From positions 34,710-98,709 of the forward strand of contig NZ_JAGQCW010000007.1 in assembly GCF_024346395.1 (NCBI RefSeq): a stretch of 64,000 nt of DNA, read 5' to 3'. The stretch comes from Cyanobium sp. AMD-g. Its GTDB lineage: Bacteria; Cyanobacteriota; Cyanobacteriia; PCC-6307; Cyanobiaceae. The notes under the pieces are model-generated. The model did not search any database. It was not told where the DNA came from and saw only the letters and a list, made by a program, of their open reading frames with translations. This document shows, piece by piece, positions 60,565 to 64,000 of the stretch. The translations under genes were made by a program, and so were the position numbers. The number at the start of each line of letters is the position of its first letter. Position 1 is the first letter of the stretch.

Positions 60565-61456
60565 TCGGGTCCTGGGAACAGAGGCCTGGCGCCTCGATCT
60601 GGAGCGTGCTGTGGGTGATGCCGAGGTCGGCCAGCCGCTGCTGGGCCAGCTGCAGCAGATCGGCGTCGTCTCCGCCAGCGCTGGAGCGGCCCAGGTGGGC
60701 GGTGAGGGCTGTGCGGGAGGTGCTCATGCCCCAGACATGGAGATGGTGCACGTTTTCCACACCGGGCAGGCTGCGCAGGGCCGCCTCCACGGCGGCCAGG
60801 TCGATGCCCCGGGGCACGGCGTCGAGGCTGGCGCTGAGGGCTTCTCCCAGCAGTTCCCAGCCGCTCCAGGCCACCGCCAGCCCCACACCGATGGCGGTGG
60901 CCGCATCCAGCCACGGCCAGCCCAGCAGCGGCATCAGCAGGGCGCTGACCAGCACCGCGGCCGAGACGGCGGCATCGGTGAGCAGGTGCACCACCGCCGC
61001 CCGCCGGTTCAGATCGTGGTGGTGACCGCCGCCGAACAGACGGGCCGAGAGCAGGTTGACCACGATGCCGGCCGCCGCCGCCCAGGCCACCGGACCGCTC
61101 ACCACCGGCACCGGATCCAGCAGCCGTTGCACCCCTTCGACGATCACCACCCCGGCCGCCATCAGGATCAGGGCCGCGTTCATCAGCGAGGCCAGCTGGG
61201 TGCTGCGGCCGTAGCCGTAGGTGAAGCGGGCCGTGGCCGGGCGGGCGCTGAGCTTTTCGGCCCCCCAGCCGAACAGCAGACCGGCCACATCACCGAGGTT
61301 GTGAATGGCATCACCGATCAGGGCCAGGGACCCGAAGCCGATGCCGATCGCCAGCTGCAGCCCCGAGAGACCGCTGTTCAGCAGCACACCCCAGAAGAAG
61401 GCCCTGGGCGACCCCTGACGGTGTCGATGCTCGTGCGGGTGGGAATGGAACGCCAT
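60497..61456 (-). CDS. Cation diffusion facilitator (CDF) metal efflux protein
   Basis: 319 residues with six hydrophobic helices. A His-rich N-terminus (HSHPHEHRHRQG) precedes helix 1. The transport site is formed by LIGDAIHNLGDV (helix 2) and HLLTDAAVS (helix 5), the Asp/His set of zinc-type CDFs. The C-terminal cytoplasmic domain has VENVHHLHVWGMS and LTAHLG. It likely exports zinc or a related metal by proton exchange. The last 20 residues are Pro-rich and lie over cysW. Confidence 0.9.
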   Translation of the reverse strand: MAFHSHPHEHRHRQGSPRAFFWGVLLNSGLSGLQLAIGIGFGSLALIGDAIHNLGDVAGLLFGWGAEKLSARPATARFTYGYGRSTQLASLMNAALILMAAGVVIVEGVQRLLDPVPVVSGPVAWAAAAGIVVNLLSARLFGGGHHHDLNRRAAVVHLLTDAAVSAAVLVSALLMPLLGWPWLDAATAIGVGLAVAWSGWELLGEALSASLDAVPRGIDLAAVEAALRSLPGVENVHHLHVWGMSTSRTALTAHLGRSSAGGDDADLLQLAQQRLADLGITHSTLQIEAPGLCSQDPISPPGGSGSPSCPAPEAAPPGA

Positions 61457-61491
61457 GGAGGCGTCTTAGCAGCGCCGGCGTCGGCTGGCCT

Positions 61492-61704
61492 TCAGCTCTG
61501 GTAGTGGGAATCGAGCCAGCACCGGGGCAGGGTCTCCCCGGAGGGAAAGAACAGGTCGGATTTGGCGTACTCCTGGGGATCCTGCATCTCCTCGCCGCCA
61601 TGGAGACGCGCCTGGACCCGGGTGTCGAAGGGGTTGAACAACTGCTTGACGTTGAGCACCTCAACGAGGCTGGCGTCATCGTCGTGGCGTACTTTCAGGA
61701 ACAT
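61492..61704 (-). CDS. Small conserved-looking hypothetical protein
   Basis: 70 residues, starting MFLKVRHDDDASLVEVLNVKQ, with LFNPFDTRVQARLHGGEEMQDP and DLFFPSGETLPRCWLD. The well-ordered sequence with GEEMQDP and FPSGE segments looks like a real small folded domain, but I do not recognise it. It lies divergently 114 bases from the sulfide:quinone reductase gene. Much longer frames upstream on this strand are the complement of that gene. Confidence 0.6.
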   Translation of the reverse strand: MFLKVRHDDDASLVEVLNVKQLFNPFDTRVQARLHGGEEMQDPQEYAKSDLFFPSGETLPRCWLDSHYQS

Positions 61705-61818
61705 CGCCCTGCTCCGGTTCTCGATACCTTCATTCTGGTGCCACGGTGCCGGCAAAGGTAGCGACCGTGACATTTCTCCCTTGCCGTTGCCGGGACCTCC
61801 GCGTTCGATCTCCGTTCC

Positions 61819-63051
61819 ATGGCCCATCACCAGATCCTGATCGTCGGCGGAGGGGCTGCGGGCCTCACCGTGGCCAGCCAGCTGAAGCGGGCGCGGCCGG
61901 GCCTGGAGATCGCCATCCTCGAGCCCTCCCCCGACCACTACTACCAACCGGGCTGGACCCTGGTGGGCGGTGGCGTCTTCACCCTGGAGCAGACCCGCCG
62001 CGCCGAGGCCGACCTGATTCCCGAGGGGGTGCGCTGGATCCGCGCCGCCGCCGCCGGTTTCGATCCGGTGGCCGGCACCGTGGCCTGCTCCGATGGCGAA
62101 ACGCTTCACTACGACGCCCTGGTGGTGGCCACCGGCATCCAGCTCTGCTGGGACCGGATCAAGGGTCTGCCGGAGGCCCTCGGCACTGGCGGCATCACCA
62201 GCAACTATTCCAAGGATCTGGTCGATTACACCTGGACGACGATCCAGGCGTTCAGCGGCGGCAACGCGATCTTCACCTTCCCCGACACGCCGATCAAGTG
62301 CGCCGGGGCGCCCCAGAAGATCATGTATCTGGCCGACGACGTCTTCAAGCGTTCGCCGGCGGTGGACGCGGCGACCAAGGTGATCTACGCCACCGCCACA
62401 CCGGGGATCTTTGCCATTCCCACCTTCGCCGAACCCCTGCGCCAGGTGGTGGCCCGCCGCGGCATCGAGCCCCACTACCAGCACACCCTCAAGGAGGTGC
62501 GCGCCGCCAGCAAGGAGGCGGTGTTCGCCGTCAAGGATGGTGACACGGTGCGCGAAGAGGTGCTCCCCTTCGGGATGCTGCACGTCACCCCGCCGATGGC
62601 GGCTCCGGAGGTGGTGGCCACCAGCCCCCTGGCGGTGGCTGGCCCGGGCGGCTGGGTGGATGTGGACAAGTTCACCACCCAGCACGTGCGCCATCCCAAC
62701 GTCTTCTCCCTCGGCGACGTCTCCTCGCTGCCCAACTCCAAGACCGCCGCGGCGGTTCGGGGCCAGGCACCGGTGCTGGTGGCCAACCTGCTGGCCCACC
62801 TCGATGGCCAGCCCCTGGCCGCCCGCTACGACGGTTACGCCTGCTGTCCGCTGATCACCGGCTACGGGCGCGTGATCATGGCCGAGTTCAACTACGACGG
62901 CCAACCCGTTCCCTCCTTCCCCCTCGACCCGACCCAGGAGCGCTGGAGCATGTGGGTGGTGAAGAAGGATGTGCTGCCCTGGATCTACTGGAACCGCATG
63001 CTCAAGGGAGCCCCGCACGAGCGGCGCTTCATGCCGGGGGTGGCCCACTGA
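61819..63051 (+). CDS. sqr: Sulfide:quinone oxidoreductase
   Basis: 410 residues. FAD-binding ILIVGGGAAGLTVASQL and VFSLGDVSSLPNSKTAAAVR. Two redox Cys are well placed: TPIKCAGAPQKIMYLADD and the pair in GYACCPLITGYGRVIMAEF. The pattern is closest to type II (SqrB, mitochondrial-like) enzymes. It would oxidise sulfide and reduce plastoquinone at the membrane; the C-terminal KKDVLPWIYWNRML is the likely membrane contact. Near the sulfate locus, but divided from it by the CDF gene. Confidence 0.85.
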   Translation: MAHHQILIVGGGAAGLTVASQLKRARPGLEIAILEPSPDHYYQPGWTLVGGGVFTLEQTRRAEADLIPEGVRWIRAAAAGFDPVAGTVACSDGETLHYDALVVATGIQLCWDRIKGLPEALGTGGITSNYSKDLVDYTWTTIQAFSGGNAIFTFPDTPIKCAGAPQKIMYLADDVFKRSPAVDAATKVIYATATPGIFAIPTFAEPLRQVVARRGIEPHYQHTLKEVRAASKEAVFAVKDGDTVREEVLPFGMLHVTPPMAAPEVVATSPLAVAGPGGWVDVDKFTTQHVRHPNVFSLGDVSSLPNSKTAAAVRGQAPVLVANLLAHLDGQPLAARYDGYACCPLITGYGRVIMAEFNYDGQPVPSFPLDPTQERWSMWVVKKDVLPWIYWNRMLKGAPHERRFMPGVAH

Positions 63052-63445
63052 GATCGCTGCCGGACGGCTTCAGGTGGCCCAGGCGCGCCTCCAGGCCGTG
63101 CAGCATCTCCAGGGCGAACATCGGCAGTTCCTGAAGGGCGAACAGGAACTGCTCCCGGTTCATTTCCAGCAACTGGCAGTCGCGCAGGGCCGTGGCGGTG
63201 CCGACGCGGCGATGCTGGTTGTCCACCAGCGCTCCCACCCCGAAGCTGCTGCCGGGCCCGAGGATTTCGCCGTGGTGCTCCTGGCCCCAGTCGATCCCCA
63301 CCTCTCCATCGACGATGCCGAAGACGGACACGCCTTCGTCACCCGCCCTGAAGATCACTTCCCCCGCCGTGAAGGTGCGCAGGTTCTGCTCCTGGGCCAG
63401 AAGCCGCATGGTGGTCAGGGCGGCTGCTGGGGTGGGGGAGGTCAT
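63029..63445 (-). CDS. Cyclic-nucleotide-binding domain protein
   Basis: 138 residues forming one cNMP-binding domain: LRTFTAGEVIFRAGDEGVSVFGIVDGEV, GPGSSFGVGALV and LLEMNREQFLFALQELP. The family cassette FGELAL with its Arg is changed to FGVGALVDNQHRR, so nucleotide binding is uncertain. No HTH follows, so it is not a transcription factor. Overlaps the 3' end of sqr by 23 bases. Confidence 0.82.
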   Translation of the reverse strand: MTSPTPAAALTTMRLLAQEQNLRTFTAGEVIFRAGDEGVSVFGIVDGEVGIDWGQEHHGEILGPGSSFGVGALVDNQHRRVGTATALRDCQLLEMNREQFLFALQELPMFALEMLHGLEARLGHLKPSGSDLSGPPPA

Positions 63446-63490
63446 GGGGGACTTCAGGATGCCACCACCATGCTGACCGACGGTTAAGGA

Positions 63491-64000
63491 TCAGTTGAGA
63501 AAGGGTCTGCCCGCCATGGCCACCGGGGAGGGGGTCACATCCCAGATCCTTTGCGCGTATTCCCTGATGGCCCGATCGGAGGAGAAGAAGCCGCTGCGGG
63601 CGGTGTTCAGCAGGGCCATCTGATTCCAGCGGTCGCGGTCGGCCCAGGTGGCGCTGACGCTGGCCTGGGCCTGCAGGTAGGACGCGAAATCGGCCAGCAC
63701 GAAGAAGGGGTCGCTCCCCTGCAGCTGGTCCGTCAGGGGCCGGAACCGGTCCGTGTCCCCCTGGCTGAAGTGTCCCCGGCCAATCAGGTCGAACACCTCC
63801 GCCAGCAGGGGATCGGCGGCGATCCATTCCCAGGGCCTGTAGTGGCCGTGCAGCTGGGCGATCCCTTCGGTGCTGCGGCCGAAGAGGAAGAAGTTGTCGT
63901 CGCCCACCTGCTCGCGGATCTCGACGTTGGCGCCGTCGAGGGTGCCGATGGTGAGGGCGCCGTTCATCATGAATTTCATGTTGCCGGTGCCGGAGGCTTC
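63491..64000 (-). CDS. glgP: Glycogen phosphorylase, C-terminal part
   Basis: The last 170 residues of a gene cut by the right edge. EASGTGNMKFMMNGALTIGTLDGAN is the PLP-binding segment with the cofactor Lys followed by the glucose-1-phosphate site; NVEIREQVGDDNFFLFG, MALLNTARSGFFSSDRAI and DVTP complete the family end. It releases glucose-1-phosphate from glycogen, the cyanobacterial night-time carbon store. The start lies beyond the window. Confidence 0.95.
   Translation of the reverse strand, partial: EASGTGNMKFMMNGALTIGTLDGANVEIREQVGDDNFFLFGRSTEGIAQLHGHYRPWEWIAADPLLAEVFDLIGRGHFSQGDTDRFRPLTDQLQGSDPFFVLADFASYLQAQASVSATWADRDRWNQMALLNTARSGFFSSDRAIREYAQRIWDVTPSPVAMAGRPFLN

Overview
The window looks like a chromosome segment of a high-GC picocyanobacterium of the Cyanobium/Synechococcus type. 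The evidence is dense, mostly GC-rich coding with very short spacers, and a cyanobacterial gene set: hemL of the C5 tetrapyrrole route, GlcD-type glycolate dehydrogenase, a Zur-like zinc locus with CobW/COG0523, a CysATW-type sulfate locus with a Crp-family regulator, and several small proteins of cyanobacterial type. No rRNA, CRISPR array, transposase or prophage gene was seen. No database search was run, so family calls rest on motifs read in the sequence.

Layout. 1-13.9 kb is a cell-surface polysaccharide region: a GT61-type transferase cut by the left edge, an unknown protein, a large exostosin-like protein, a GT4/GTB-like transferase, a helical-repeat protein, a small coiled-coil protein, a methyltransferase, a hicAB toxin-antitoxin pair between two copies of a 35-bp repeat, a GT2 transferase, cysS, rmlB and rmlD. 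The first 4.4 kb is by eye much poorer in GC than what follows, which suggests transfer. 14-26.8 kb is core housekeeping: polA, gltX, tRNA-Asp, tRNA-Trp, rplS, map and small conserved genes (SDR, BioD/DRTGG protein, DprA-like protein, NfeD, SPFH, MAPEG, YajQ). 26.8-36.7 kb holds a secreted protein with a C-terminal sorting tail, a coupled 5-oxoprolinase/gamma-glutamyltransferase operon, membrane proteins, a potassium channel and NDH-2. 36.8-40.8 kb is a zinc-starvation cluster behind a Zur-like box: cobW, a WD40 protein, znuA, znuB. 41.5-43.5 kb is a lower-GC gap with a decayed outer-membrane gene and one membrane-anchored orphan. 43.5-50.4 kb is one co-directional run, hemL-livKHMGF-potassium channel. 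50.5-53.7 kb holds glcD, small proteins and a candidate structured RNA on the minus strand. 53.8-60.6 kb is the sulfate locus: two sulfate-binding proteins, an Rrf2 and a Crp-family regulator, a 65-residue protein, cysA, cysT, cysW. 60.5-64 kb has a CDF efflux pump, a sulfide:quinone reductase, a cNMP-binding protein and the end of glgP.

How the parts work together. RmlB and RmlD give two of the four dTDP-L-rhamnose steps (RmlA and RmlC are not here), probably feeding the neighbouring glycosyltransferases. GGT and 5-oxoprolinase together would recycle glutathione. The sulfate importer, its candidate regulators and SQR form a sulfur neighbourhood. A ten-base motif TACCGGTRTA lies at matching distance before both cysA and the first sulfate-binding gene. 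The best candidates for something undescribed are the minus-strand RNA at about 52.4-52.6 kb, whose terminator arm has an exact upstream competitor, and the repeat structure around hicAB.
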